46,992 nucleotides of DNA from Burkholderiaceae bacterium. Lineage in GTDB: Bacteria > Pseudomonadota > Gammaproteobacteria > Burkholderiales > Burkholderiaceae_C. Under the pieces are notes generated by a model. The model was not told the DNA's origin and made no database searches. It saw only the letters and a program-made list of their open reading frames with translations. Location: assembly GCA_016790515.1 (NCBI GenBank), contig JAEUOY010000093.1, forward strand, positions 1 through 46,992. Direction: 5' to 3'. Below, piece by piece: positions 31,767 through 40,913 of this stretch; position 1 is the stretch's first letter; the number at the start of each line of letters is the position of its first letter. Position numbers and translations under genes: made by a program.

Positions 31767-34469
31767 ATGTCGAATTCCACATCCCACCGCACTGCCAATG
31801 GCGCCGCCGACGACCTGCTGCTGAAGGTCACGCCGCCGCGGCCGCAGCGCCAGCTGGTGGCTCGCGAACGCCTGCTGGCCAGCCAGGAGCGCTTCCGCGA
31901 CTGTCCGTTGCTGCTGGTGCAGGCGCCGGCGGGCTTCGGCAAGACCTCGCTGCTGGCGCAGTGGCGACTGGAACACCTGGCCCAGGGCGCCGTCGTGGCC
32001 TGGCTGCAGGCGCAGCCGCACGACGACCCGCCACGGCTGCTGCAGGCGCTGGCGCTGTCGGTGCGCCTGGGGGCGGCGCGGCCGACCTTCGGCCACACGC
32101 TGATCGATGGCCTGCTGCCCGAGGGCCTGGAGGGCTTCACGGTCTGGCTGGCCGAACTGGCGCAGACGGCGATGAACGTGGTGCTGATCGTCGACGAGGC
32201 CGACCGGCTGCCACCGGATTCGCGCGACGCGCTGGCCTACCTGCTGCGCAATGCGCCGACCAACCTGCGCACGATCGTCGCCGCGCGCAGCGACTGCCAG
32301 CTGGGGCTGGACGATCTGGTCGACTACGGCCAGGCGATGGTGGTCGGTACGCCGCTGCTGCGCTTCACGCTCGACGAGACCATCGCGCTGGTGCGCAGCC
32401 GCTTCGGCGGCCGCGTCGACCACGACACCGCGGCCCGGTTGCACGAACTGACCGAGGGCTGGCCGCTGGGCCTGCAGCTGGCGTTGACCAGCCTGACCGC
32501 CGGCGCCGACCCGCGCGCGCTGGTCGCCGCGATGAGCGCGCCGGTGGGCGAACTGCGCGAGCATCTGGTCGGCCTGCTGCTGGCCAACCTCGACCCGACC
32601 GATGTCGCGTTCCTGACCCGCATCGCGATCCTCGACCCGCTGCATCCGCAGCTCTGCGCGGCGGTCACCGGCCATGCCGACGCCACCGAAAGGCTGGCCC
32701 ACGTGGTCCGCGACACGCCGGTCTTCGTCGCCGCCGAGCACGGCGAATGGCTGCGCATGCACGCGCTGGCGCGCGAGCTGCTGCGCCGCCGATTCGCCGA
32801 CCTGCCCGAGGCCGAGCGCGCAGCGCTGCACCGGCGCGCGGCGGGCTGGCTGGCCGACCAGGGCCTGCTGGTCGCCGCCGCCGACCACGCGCTGCGAGGC
32901 GGCCAGCCCGAGCGCGCCTACGAGCTGGCCGAACGCAGCCTGTACGAGTCGCTGATGGCCCGCGGCCACCAGGGCATCGTGCTCGACTGGCTGGAGCGCC
33001 TGCCCGAGACCGAGCTCGACCGCCGCCCGCGCCTGCTGCTGGCCGCCGCCTGGTCGCTGGCACTGAGCGAGCGCCACGACGAAGCCGGCCGCTGGGTCGC
33101 CCGCATCCTGGCGCCGCCCGAGGTCGGCGACGCGCTGCGCTGTGAATGCGCGCTGATCGTCAGCGGCGCCGCGGTGTTCGCCGACGACCCCGACCGCTTC
33201 GCCGAACTGCACGACCCCTGGGCCGAGTCGCCGCCGCAGCGCGACCCGACGCTGCTCCTGGTACATGCCAACCGCTCGGCGTTTCGCACCCTGCTGGGCG
33301 GCGAGCCGGCGCTGGCCCGGCTGCGCCTGCAGCAGGCGCCCCGCGACGACCTGGGCCAGGCACAGGGCTACCTGGCCCGCTGGGGCGAGTTCATCGTCGG
33401 CCTGAGCTACCTCTGGGAAGGCCAGGTGCTGCTGGTCCAGCAGCTGTTGCAGCCGACGCTGGCCAGCGCCGAGGCCGCGCTCGGCCGCCGCAGCCCCTTT
33501 GCCTGCACGCTGGCATCGCTGCTCGCCGCGGCGGTGTGGGAGCGCGACCGGCCCGACGCGGCCATCGCGCTGCTGGCCAACCGGCTCGACGTACTGGAGC
33601 ACAGCAGCCTGCCCGAGGCGGTGCTGCTGGCCTTCCGCACGATGGCCCGCATCGCGATGGCCGAAGGCGCCGAGCACCGGGCGAGGGAGCTGCTGGGCGC
33701 GATGCACGCGGTGGGCACGGCGCGCCAGCTGCCGCGCCTGCGGGTGGCCAGCCTGGTCGAGCAGGTTCGCATGCACGCGCGGCGCTTCCGCCAGGAGACC
33801 TGCCGGGATCTGTGCGAGCAGATCGACCGGCTGCTGGCCGAACCGGGCCTGCCGCAAGGCCCGATGTGGCGGCGCAGCGTCGAGGTGCTGCGCGACCTGG
33901 CGCAGGGCTACGCGGCGATCGCGGCGCAGGAATGGCGCCGCGCGCTCGAGCCGCTGGCGCGGGCCGGTGCGCTGGCGCGGCAGTCCAAGCAGGGCCGGCA
34001 ACACATCGAGATCCTGGGCTTGCGCGCCTACGCGCTCGACCGCTGTGGCGAGCAGGCGCTGCCGCTGCTGCGCGAGGCGGTCGACCTGGCCGACAGCCTG
34101 GGCCTGGTGCGGGTGTTCGACGATGCCCACCCGGCGCTCGGCGACTGGGTGCGTCGGGCCGTGCGCGAGAGCGCGCCTGCGGGAGCCGCGCCGGCGAACG
34201 CCTGGGTCGGGACATCGCGGGCACAGCCGGCGCGCGAGGCCGCCAGCCCGCGCGCGGCGCCGAGCATGGCCTTGACGCCCAAGGAGCGCGAGGTGCTCGA
34301 ACTGGCGGCGCGCAGCCTGTCGAACAAGGAAATCGGACTGGCGATGCAGGTCGGCGAAGAGACCATCAAGTGGCACATGAAGAACCTGTTCGCCAAGCTC
34401 GACGCCGGCACGCGCAAGCAGGTGGTTCAGCGTGCCCGCATCCTGGGGCTGCTGGTCGCCGCTGACTGA
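31767..34469 (+). CDS. MalT/LAL-type LuxR-family transcriptional regulator
   Basis: A 900-residue protein, the usual size of LAL regulators. Domains in order: P-loop ATPase with Walker A A-P-A-G-F-G-K-T (53-60) and Walker B V-L-I-V-D-E-A-D (139-146); a winged-helix region; long helical TPR-like repeats (about 370-790) that bind an inducer in MalT; and a C-terminal LuxR helix-turn-helix (about 832-895) with L-T-P-K-E-R-E-V-L and S-N-K-E-I-G-L-A-M. The ATG at 31767 fits the family N-terminus (T-P-P-R-P is near residue 22); an upstream in-frame ATG at 31629 would run through the palindromic repeat. It directly precedes the catabolic genes in the same direction and probably activates them. Such regulators often control CoA-dependent degradation operons in Burkholderiales and Pseudomonas. 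Confidence 0.9.
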   Translation: MSNSTSHRTANGAADDLLLKVTPPRPQRQLVARERLLASQERFRDCPLLLVQAPAGFGKTSLLAQWRLEHLAQGAVVAWLQAQPHDDPPRLLQALALSVRLGAARPTFGHTLIDGLLPEGLEGFTVWLAELAQTAMNVVLIVDEADRLPPDSRDALAYLLRNAPTNLRTIVAARSDCQLGLDDLVDYGQAMVVGTPLLRFTLDETIALVRSRFGGRVDHDTAARLHELTEGWPLGLQLALTSLTAGADPRALVAAMSAPVGELREHLVGLLLANLDPTDVAFLTRIAILDPLHPQLCAAVTGHADATERLAHVVRDTPVFVAAEHGEWLRMHALARELLRRRFADLPEAERAALHRRAAGWLADQGLLVAAADHALRGGQPERAYELAERSLYESLMARGHQGIVLDWLERLPETELDRRPRLLLAAAWSLALSERHDEAGRWVARILAPPEVGDALRCECALIVSGAAVFADDPDRFAELHDPWAESPPQRDPTLLLVHANRSAFRTLLGGEPALARLRLQQAPRDDLGQAQGYLARWGEFIVGLSYLWEGQVLLVQQLLQPTLASAEAALGRRSPFACTLASLLAAAVWERDRPDAAIALLANRLDVLEHSSLPEAVLLAFRTMARIAMAEGAEHRARELLGAMHAVGTARQLPRLRVASLVEQVRMHARRFRQETCRDLCEQIDRLLAEPGLPQGPMWRRSVEVLRDLAQGYAAIAAQEWRRALEPLARAGALARQSKQGRQHIEILGLRAYALDRCGEQALPLLREAVDLADSLGLVRVFDDAHPALGDWVRRAVRESAPAGAAPANAWVGTSRAQPAREAASPRAAPSMALTPKEREVLELAARSLSNKEIGLAMQVGEETIKWHMKNLFAKLDAGTRKQVVQRARILGLLVAAD

Positions 34470-34545
34470 GCGGCCCCGGGCGGCCGGCACGGCGCCGCAC
34501 CCTTGCCGCGCTTTGCCGCCTCCCCGCCGCACCCCCCACACCCTG

Positions 34546-34565
34546 CCCCCTCTGCAATGGGGGGG
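34546..34565. repeat. G/C-run palindromic repeat, copy C
   Basis: CCCCC and GGGGGGG flank an 8-base loop (TCTGCAAT), with a further CACCC/GGGTG match outside. It lies in the 215-base gap between the LAL gene and the dioxygenase gene and has the same build as the repeats at 31702 and 42494, without the GCGCCGGCGG tail. It may end the regulator transcript. Confidence 0.4.
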
Positions 34566-34684
34566 TGTCCGAGGGCGATGCGGCCTACAGTTCGGTCACC
34601 CCAAAGGCTGCGGGCACCCACCGACAGCATCACCGCCGAACCCGTGTGTCAGACCGGGGCGGCTTCCACCACGGAGACGACAGC

Positions 34685-35608
34685 ATGAGCACCCTGACCG
34701 ATTCGAAACCCCTCGCCGGCGCCCCTGCCGTCGTTCAGGCCAGCACGCTGAAGACCTCGATCAAGGTCGAGCAGCTGACCTGTGCGATCGGCGCCGAATT
34801 GAGCAATGTCGACCTCGGTGTCGCGTCCCGCGACCCCGCGCTGGTCGCCGAGATCCGCGCGCTGCTGATGAAGCACCGGGTGCTGTTCTTCCGCGACCAG
34901 GACATCAGCCGTGCCGAGCACGTCGCCTTCGCCCGCCATTTCGGCGAGCTGGAGGACCACCCGGTGGCCGGCAGCGACCCCGAGAACCCCGGCCTGGTGC
35001 GCATCTACAAGAATCCCGACAGCCCCAACGACCGCTACGAGAACAGCTGGCACACCGACGCCACCTGGCGCGAGAAGCCGCCGTTCGGCTGCGTGCTGCG
35101 CTGCATCGAGTGCCCGCCGGTCGGCGGCGACACGATGTGGGCCAACATGGTGCTGGCCTACGAGAAGCTGCCCGAGGTCGTCAAGGCCCAGATCGCCGGG
35201 CTGCGCGCCCGCCACAGCATCGAGGCCAGCTTCGGCGCCGCGATGCCGATCGAGAAGCGGCTGGCGCTGAAGGCGCAGTTCCCCGACGCCGAGCACCCGG
35301 TGGTGCGCACCCACCCCGAGACCGGCGAGAAGGTCCTGTTCGTCAACGCCTTCACGACCCACTTCACCAACTTCCACACCGCCGAAAACGTGCGCGTCGG
35401 CCAGGACTACAGCCACGCCGGCCCGCAGCTGCTGCAGTACCTGATCAGCCAGGCCTTCATCCCCGAGTTCCAGGTGCGCTTCCGCTGGAAGCCGAACTCG
35501 ATGGCGATGTGGGACAACCGCTCGACCCAGCACTACGCGGTGATGGACTACCCGCCCTGCCACCGCAAGATGGAACGCGCCGGAATCATCGGCGACGCCA
35601 CGTTCTGA
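34685..35608 (+). CDS. TauD/TfdA-family Fe(II)/2-oxoglutarate dioxygenase
   Basis: A 307-residue enzyme. The iron ligands are visible: H123 and D125 in S-W-H-T-D-A-T-W and H283 in R-S-T-Q-H-Y-A-V; R294 or R298 near the end would bind 2-oxoglutarate. Family members hydroxylate a carbon next to a leaving group, releasing sulfite from taurine, glyoxylate from 2,4-D, or oxidising carnitine precursors. Start at 34685 is supported by GGAG 11 bases upstream; a longer frame from 34565 has no ribosome site. It is the first gene of the catabolic run after the LAL regulator, 52 bases before BKACE 1. The substrate is unknown. Confidence 0.9.
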   Translation: MSTLTDSKPLAGAPAVVQASTLKTSIKVEQLTCAIGAELSNVDLGVASRDPALVAEIRALLMKHRVLFFRDQDISRAEHVAFARHFGELEDHPVAGSDPENPGLVRIYKNPDSPNDRYENSWHTDATWREKPPFGCVLRCIECPPVGGDTMWANMVLAYEKLPEVVKAQIAGLRARHSIEASFGAAMPIEKRLALKAQFPDAEHPVVRTHPETGEKVLFVNAFTTHFTNFHTAENVRVGQDYSHAGPQLLQYLISQAFIPEFQVRFRWKPNSMAMWDNRSTQHYAVMDYPPCHRKMERAGIIGDATF

Positions 35609-35660
35609 GCCCGGAAGCCGCCCGTTCCCCTTCTATCAACGTCATCTACCAGGACCCATC

Positions 35661-36719
35661 ATGAACTTCCTCGACGGCCACCTCTTCCCCGAGAACCAGG
35701 ACAAGCTGGTCATCACCGCCGCGCCCTATGGCCCGGAGTGGATCCCCTCCGACTTCCCCGAAGACATCGCGGTGTCGATGGAGGAGCAGGTCCAGAAGGC
35801 GGTCGACTGCTACAACGCCGGCGCCACCGTGCTGCACGTGCACGTCCGCGAGGCCGACGGCAAGGGCAGCAAGCGCCTGTCGAAGTTCAACGAGCTGCTC
35901 GCCGGCATCCGTGCCCGCGTGCCCGACATGATCCTGCAGGTCGGCGGCTCGATCTCCTTCGCGCCGGAGTCCGACGGCGCCAGCGCGAAGTGGCTGTCGG
36001 ACGACACCCGCCACATGCTGGCCGAACTCGAGCCGACGCCCGACCAGGTGACGGTGACGGTCAACACGACGCAGATGAACGTGACCGAGCACATGGAGGA
36101 GGCCGACATTGCCGGCACCTCGATGGCCACGGCCGAAGGCCGCCGCGCCTACAGCGAGATGATCGTGCCGTCGACGCCGAGCTTCGTCGAGGAGCATGTG
36201 CGGCGCCTGTCCGCCCGCGGCATCCAGAGCGCGTTCCAGTTCTACAACCTGAACAGCTTCGAGACCGTCGAGCGCCTGATCCGCCGCGGCGTGTACAAGG
36301 GCCCGCTGGTCTGCAACTGGGTCGCGATCAGCGGCGGCATGGATGCGCCGAACATCTACAACCTGACCAACTTCGTGCGCGCCGTGCCGGACGGTACGAT
36401 GCTGACGGTCGAGAGCAGCATGCGCAACGTGCTGCCGATCAACATGATGGGCATGGCGATGGGCCTGCACGTGCGCTGCGGCATCGAGGACAACCTCTGG
36501 AACCAGGCGCGCACCGAGAAGATGACGACGGTCCAGCAGATCGAGCAGCTGGTGCGCCTGTCCCGCGAGTTCGGCCGCGAGGTCGCGACGGCGAAGGAAG
36601 CGCGCGAGATCTGCAAGATCGGCGTGTTCTACGACACCGTCGAGGAAACGCTGGCGGCCAACGGCTTCTCGCCGAACCGCAAGGGCGGCAACCAGGGCTT
36701 CCTGCGCCGGGCCGCCTGA
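35661..36719 (+). CDS. BKACE family enzyme 1 (beta-keto acid cleavage, DUF849)
   Basis: A 352-residue TIM-barrel enzyme. BKACE proteins condense a beta-keto acid with acetyl-CoA and give acetoacetate plus a new CoA ester (founding member: 3-keto-5-aminohexanoate cleavage enzyme). The zinc site is H59-V-H61 with the Glu in G-I-E-D-N-L-W; the adjacent Asp and an Arg complete the catalytic set known for the family. V-G-G-S-I-S-F holds the substrate-loop Ser. The specificity region reads F-Q-F-Y-N-L-N-S, different from the second copy at 41257-42312, to which it is otherwise very similar (about 60% identical by eye). It is followed 35 bases later by a hydrolase gene. Confidence 0.9.
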   Translation: MNFLDGHLFPENQDKLVITAAPYGPEWIPSDFPEDIAVSMEEQVQKAVDCYNAGATVLHVHVREADGKGSKRLSKFNELLAGIRARVPDMILQVGGSISFAPESDGASAKWLSDDTRHMLAELEPTPDQVTVTVNTTQMNVTEHMEEADIAGTSMATAEGRRAYSEMIVPSTPSFVEEHVRRLSARGIQSAFQFYNLNSFETVERLIRRGVYKGPLVCNWVAISGGMDAPNIYNLTNFVRAVPDGTMLTVESSMRNVLPINMMGMAMGLHVRCGIEDNLWNQARTEKMTTVQQIEQLVRLSREFGREVATAKEAREICKIGVFYDTVEETLAANGFSPNRKGGNQGFLRRAA

Positions 36720-36754
36720 GCGGCGCGCCCCGCCACGTCATCGAAGGGCCAGCG

Positions 36755-37342
36755 GTGACCCGACCGACCGTCCTGATCGTTCCCGGGCTGCGCGACGCCG
36801 TCGCGCAGCACTGGCAGACGCTGCTCGAAGCCCGGCTGCTGGCCGCCGGCGCGCCGGTGGCCAGCGTGCCGGCGATGGGCCGCGAGGATCTCGACTGCGC
36901 CGCCAAGGTCGCGGCGATCGAGCGCTGTGCGCAGGCCGTCGACGGCCCGATCGTGATCGTCGCCCACAGCGGCGGCTGCATCATGCTGGCGCACTGGGCG
37001 CGGCAGACGCGGCGCCCGGTGCTCGGTGCGCTGCTGGCCGCGCCGCCGGACTTCGAACGGCCGATGCCCGAGGGCTATCCGACCCTCGAGGCGCTGCAGG
37101 CCTGGGGCTGGCTGCCGGTGCCGCGCGAGCCGCTGCCCTTTCCCGGTATCGTCGCTGCAAGCCGCAACGACCCGCTGGCGGACTACGATCGCATCGTCGA
37201 GCTGGCGCGCGACTGGGGCAGCCGGCTGGTCGACCTCGGCGAGGTCGGCCACCTGAACCCGGCGTCGGGTTACGGAGACTGGCCGCGCGCCGACGACTTC
37301 ATCGCCGAGCTGTCGGCACCGCCTGCCCAGGCCGCCGCCTGA
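36755..37342 (+). CDS. RBBP9/YdeN-type alpha/beta hydrolase
   Basis: A 195-residue serine hydrolase starting with GTG. The start V-L-I-V-P-G-L-R, a Q-H-W in the first helix and D-L-D-C-A follow the RBBP9/YdeN family. The nucleophile is S72 in V-A-H-S-G-G (a variant G-x-S-x-G), the acid is probably in S-R-N-D-P-L, and the His is in G-H-L-N-P-A-S-G-Y-G-D-W-P, a strong family signature. It may cleave an ester or thioester made by the neighbouring BKACE. An ATG start is not available near the family N-terminus, so GTG at 36755 is chosen; the ribosome site is weak. Confidence 0.85.
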   Translation: MTRPTVLIVPGLRDAVAQHWQTLLEARLLAAGAPVASVPAMGREDLDCAAKVAAIERCAQAVDGPIVIVAHSGGCIMLAHWARQTRRPVLGALLAAPPDFERPMPEGYPTLEALQAWGWLPVPREPLPFPGIVAASRNDPLADYDRIVELARDWGSRLVDLGEVGHLNPASGYGDWPRADDFIAELSAPPAQAAA

Positions 37343-37412
37343 ACGGCGCCCACCGGCATCATTCACAATGCAGCGGGCCTTCGGGCCCGTTGCCGCACGA
37401 GGAGACAAGACC

Positions 37413-38405
37413 ATGGCCAAGGCCATCCGTTTGCACCAGACCGGCGGCCCCGAGCAGCTGAAGCTCGAGGACGTCGAGGTCGGCGAGCCCGGCCCGGGCC
37501 AGGCGCGCGTGCGCCACCGCTATGTCGCCGTCAACTTCATCGACATCTACTTCCGGACCGGGCGCTACCCGATGCCGCTTCCCAACGGCTTGGGTTCCGA
37601 CGCGGTCGGCGTCGTCGAGGCGGTCGGCGAGGGTGTCACGGACGTCAAGGCGGGCGACCGCGTCGGCTACCTGCTGGGCCCGCAGGGCGCCTACTCGGAC
37701 GTTCGCGTGATGCCGGCCGAGGTGCTGATCCCGCTGCCCGACGAGGTGTCCGACGAGACCGCCTCGGCGCTGATGATGAAGGGCATGACGGCGCAGTACC
37801 TGTTCCGCCAGGTCTATCCGCTGAACGGCGGCGAGACGATCCTGTACCACGCCGCCGCCGGTGGCGTCGGCCTGGTCGCCTGCCAGTGGGCGAAGGCGAT
37901 CGGCGTCACGATGATCGGCACGGTCAGCACCGAGGCCAAGGCCGAGGTTGCACGGGCGCATGGCTGCGCCCACACCATCGTCACCGGCGGCATGTCGCCC
38001 GAGGACCTGACGCGCGAGATCCCGAAGCGGGTGCGCGAGATCACCGGCGGCAAGGGCGTGCCGGTGGTCTACGACTCGGTCGGCAAGGACACGCTGATGG
38101 CCTCGCTCGACAGCCTGCAGCCCCGCGGCTCGCTGGTGTCCAACGGCACCAGCTCGGGCCCGGTGGTGATCGACACCACGCTGCTCGCCGTCAAGGGCTC
38201 GATCTGGATCACCCGGCCGGCGATGATCCACTACGCCACGCCGCGCTCGCAGATGCTGGCGATGGCCGACGAGCTGTTCGGCCTGGTCAAGGCCGGCAAG
38301 ATCGTCGGCGAGGCCAAGCAGCGCTTCGCGCTGGCCGACGCCGCCGACGCGCACCGCGCCCTCGAGTCGCGCGGCACGGTCGGCGCGACCGTGCTGGTGC
38401 CCTGA
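37413..38405 (+). CDS. NADPH:quinone oxidoreductase-like zinc-independent dehydrogenase (MDR family)
   Basis: A 330-residue medium-chain reductase close to E. coli QorA. It starts M-A-K-A-I-R-L-H-Q-T-G-G-P-E, shows N-F-I-D-I-Y-F-R-T-G in the catalytic part, and has the nucleotide loop A-A-A-G-G-V-G-L (about 150-157). The Cys/His zinc ligands of alcohol dehydrogenases are absent. It reduces quinones or enoyl compounds with NADPH. AGGAGA at 9 bases upstream supports the ATG at 37413; a frame start at 37368 has none. It lies in the run between the hydrolase and the MFS transporter and may act on an intermediate of the pathway. Confidence 0.9.
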   Translation: MAKAIRLHQTGGPEQLKLEDVEVGEPGPGQARVRHRYVAVNFIDIYFRTGRYPMPLPNGLGSDAVGVVEAVGEGVTDVKAGDRVGYLLGPQGAYSDVRVMPAEVLIPLPDEVSDETASALMMKGMTAQYLFRQVYPLNGGETILYHAAAGGVGLVACQWAKAIGVTMIGTVSTEAKAEVARAHGCAHTIVTGGMSPEDLTREIPKRVREITGGKGVPVVYDSVGKDTLMASLDSLQPRGSLVSNGTSSGPVVIDTTLLAVKGSIWITRPAMIHYATPRSQMLAMADELFGLVKAGKIVGEAKQRFALADAADAHRALESRGTVGATVLVP

Positions 38406-38427
38406 GCGCGAAACCGGGGGCGCAGCC

Positions 38428-39789
38428 ATGGCCACCTTCCTGCCCGAGTCGAGCGGCCGCCCCGGCGGCGACGACACCTACCTGACCGGGCGTGGCCCGG
38501 CCTGGTTCGCGTTCGCGATGACGCTGCTGCTGATGCTGGTCGACTACATCGACCGTCAGGTCATCGTCTCGCTGTTCCCGCACATGAAGGCCGACTGGGG
38601 GCTGTCGGACAAGCAGCTCGGCGCGCTGGTCTCGGTGGTCTCGGTGACCGTCGCGCTCGGCGCGCTGCCGGTCGCGCTGATCGCCGACCGCGCCAGCCGC
38701 GTCAAGAGCATCGTCACGATGGCGACGATCTGGAGCCTGGCGTCGATCTCGTGCATGTTCACCCGCAACTACGGCCAGCTGTTCGTCGCCCGCGCCTGCG
38801 TCGGCCTGGGCGAGGCCGGCTACGGCTCGGTCGGCGCGGCGCTAATCGCCAGCGTGTTCCCGGCGCGCATGCGCGGCACGCTGCTGGCGGCCTTCTTCGC
38901 CACCGCCTCGGTCGGCTCGGTGCTCGGCGTGCTGCTGGGCGGGCTGATCGCCGCCAAATGGGGCTGGCAGGCCGCCTTCGGCGTCGTCGGCTTCCCCGGC
39001 CTGCTGCTGGCGCTGCTGTACCTGAAGGTGCGCGACTACAAGACCGTCGCGCTGACGCCGACGCTGGACCAGGCCACGCGATCGACCGGCAGCACGGTGG
39101 CCTATGTCGCCAGCTCGCTGGCCAAGTCGCGCACGATGCTGTGGGTCTGCCTCGGCGGCGCCGCGCAGCTGGTCGTCGTCTCGTCGGTGTGGTCCTGGCT
39201 GCCCAGCTTCCTCAACCGCTTCCACGGCATGGCGCCCGAGCAGGCAGCGGTGCGCGCGGCGCTGGTCGTGCTGGTCGGTGCGGTCGGCAGCGTCGTCTGG
39301 GGCAACGTGATCGACCGCGCCGGCCGGCGCCGGCCGGCGCACAAGCTGCTGGTGATGGCCACGCTGTGCATCGCATCGATGGCGGTGCTGCTGCCGACCT
39401 TCGGCGGCACCGGCAGCCTGGCGCCGTCGACCCAGTTCGCACTGGTCGCCCTCGGCGGCTTCCTGATGACCTGCAGCGTCGGCCCGGTGACCGCGATCGT
39501 GATCGACGTCATCCACCCCGGCGTGCGTGCCACCGGCGCCTCGGTGCTGGCACTGTTCCAGAACCTGTTCGGCCTCGCCGCCGGCCCGTTCCTGGTCGGC
39601 GTGCTGTCCGACGCGATGGGCCTGGACCACGCGATGACGCTGATCCCGATATCCAGCGTGCTGGCCGCCGGCTTCTTCGCGCTGGCTTCGCGCACCTACG
39701 AGAGCGACCGCCAGCGCGTCGCGGCGGTGGCCGTCGAGGTGACCCCGCCGCCGGCGCCGGAAGCTGCCGCTGCCACCGCGGCGCGCTGA
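38428..39789 (+). CDS. MFS transporter (spinster-like/organic anion type)
   Basis: A 453-residue permease with 12 predicted membrane segments. MFS signatures: Y-I-D-R-Q-V-I near the end of TM1, the A-D-R-A-S-R loop between TM2 and TM3, and G-L-G-E-A-G-Y in TM4, typical of the spinster and ExuT-like groups. The C-terminal tail is Ala/Pro-rich and of no known use. It probably carries the substrate of the catabolic genes. Its stop lies three bases from that of the convergent AraC gene, within a small GCTGAG-T-CTCAGC palindrome. Confidence 0.88.
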   Translation: MATFLPESSGRPGGDDTYLTGRGPAWFAFAMTLLLMLVDYIDRQVIVSLFPHMKADWGLSDKQLGALVSVVSVTVALGALPVALIADRASRVKSIVTMATIWSLASISCMFTRNYGQLFVARACVGLGEAGYGSVGAALIASVFPARMRGTLLAAFFATASVGSVLGVLLGGLIAAKWGWQAAFGVVGFPGLLLALLYLKVRDYKTVALTPTLDQATRSTGSTVAYVASSLAKSRTMLWVCLGGAAQLVVVSSVWSWLPSFLNRFHGMAPEQAAVRAALVVLVGAVGSVVWGNVIDRAGRRRPAHKLLVMATLCIASMAVLLPTFGGTGSLAPSTQFALVALGGFLMTCSVGPVTAIVIDVIHPGVRATGASVLALFQNLFGLAAGPFLVGVLSDAMGLDHAMTLIPISSVLAAGFFALASRTYESDRQRVAAVAVEVTPPPAPEAAAATAAR

Positions 39790-39792
39790 GTC

Positions 39793-40833
39793 TCAGCCGG
39801 CGCCGCGCGACGCGCGCTGCCCCCAGCGGCTGCTGGCCGCGGCGCCGAACTGCTCGCGGTGCCAGCGCGAGAAGGCGCTCGGCGCCGAGAAGCCGAGCAG
39901 CGCCGACACCTCGGTCAGCGGGCGTGAGCGCTCGGCCAGGTAGCGGCCGAGCAGGTCGCGCCGCAGCGCAGCGACCAGCGCGCTGAAGCTGCTGCCTTCG
40001 TCGGCCAGCCAGCGCGCGACGGTGCGCCGGTCGACCCCCAGGTGCTGGGCCACCCGCTCGACGCGGCAGTGGCCGCGCGGCAGCAGCAGCACGACCAGCT
40101 CGCGCACGCGGTCGCTCGCCGTCGTCCGTGGTCGCTGCGCCTGCTCGACCAGCTGGCGCGTGTAGCGCGCCATCACCGGATCGGCGCCCGGGTTTGGCGC
40201 CTCGAGGTCGGCGGCATTGCAGACGATGCCGCTGAACTCGTGGCCGAACTCGACCGCGCGACCGAAGACGCGCCGGTGCGCCGCCAGGCTGGCCGGCGCC
40301 GGATGCGCGAAGCACACCAGCCGCGGCTGCCAGCCGGCACCCATGAACAGCCGCAGGATGCGGAACAGCACCGCCACCGTGATCTCGGTGGCCTGGCGCA
40401 GCGGCCGGCCCGCGTCGCCGACCAGCGCGACCCGGATCACGACCAGGCCGCTGGCCGGCTCGACGGTCACCGTCATCGCCTCGTTGTGGACGTGGATATG
40501 GTGCACCAGCGCCTCCAGCGCGCTGCGCAGCGTCGGCTCCTCGCGCACCAGCAGGCCCAGCGGCCCGAGGTTCGAGATGCGGCGCGACTCGGCCATGCGC
40601 AGCCCGAAGGCCGGCTCGCCGGCACGCTGCGCGGCCAGCTCGAGCAGCGCGCCGACTTGCCGCGTCGGCACCTTCAGGTCGGGCTCGTCGAGGCAGCGCG
40701 CCGGCAGGCCGGCCTCGGCCAGCAGTGCGCGCGCATCGAGCCCGCAGGCACGCGCCACTTCGGCGAAATGGGTCAGCGCGGCGCTGCGGACGAGGGTGAC
40801 CAAGGGATTCCGGACATGTCCCGAAATGGACAT
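39793..40833 (-). CDS. AraC-family transcriptional regulator (arabinose-binding-like N-terminus)
   Basis: A 346-residue regulator of the OruR/ArgR-like AraC group: a large N-terminal effector domain (Arabinose_bd; R-S-A-A-L-T-H-F..., about 15-200) and a C-terminal double helix-turn-helix (about 250-335) with V-A-Q-H-L-G-V-D-R-R-T-V-A-R-W-L and L-L-G-F-S-A-P-S-A-F-S-R-W. The motif R-W is followed by the usual F/G-A tail. Start at 40833 is preferred to 40884, which lacks a ribosome site and adds nothing conserved. It is divergent from the broken decarboxylase gene and BKACE 2 and likely controls them; direct repeats overlap its own start. Confidence 0.88.
   Translation of the reverse strand: MSISGHVRNPLVTLVRSAALTHFAEVARACGLDARALLAEAGLPARCLDEPDLKVPTRQVGALLELAAQRAGEPAFGLRMAESRRISNLGPLGLLVREEPTLRSALEALVHHIHVHNEAMTVTVEPASGLVVIRVALVGDAGRPLRQATEITVAVLFRILRLFMGAGWQPRLVCFAHPAPASLAAHRRVFGRAVEFGHEFSGIVCNAADLEAPNPGADPVMARYTRQLVEQAQRPRTTASDRVRELVVLLLPRGHCRVERVAQHLGVDRRTVARWLADEGSSFSALVAALRRDLLGRYLAERSRPLTEVSALLGFSAPSAFSRWHREQFGAAASSRWGQRASRGAG
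40812..40833. promoter_or_regulatory. possible regulator site at the AraC gene start
   Basis: GGACAT occurs twice, 16 bases apart (40812-40817 and 40828-40833), and the first is part of the 10-base palindrome GGACATGTCC. It covers the first codons of the AraC gene and faces the divergent promoter. It could be an autoregulatory site or chance. Confidence 0.2.
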
Positions 40834-40913
40834 TCTAGGTCCCGGATCGTCAAGCCGGACCGGACCGAGGCGCCAACAATGCATCTCATTGCCAACCCAC
40901 TGCCCGCGTCGAG

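Noticed and set aside
39781-39800. Palindrome GCTGAG-T-CTCAGC between the convergent MFS and AraC stops
   Set aside because: It arises from the two facing TGA stop contexts, and the centre is too small for a stable hairpin.
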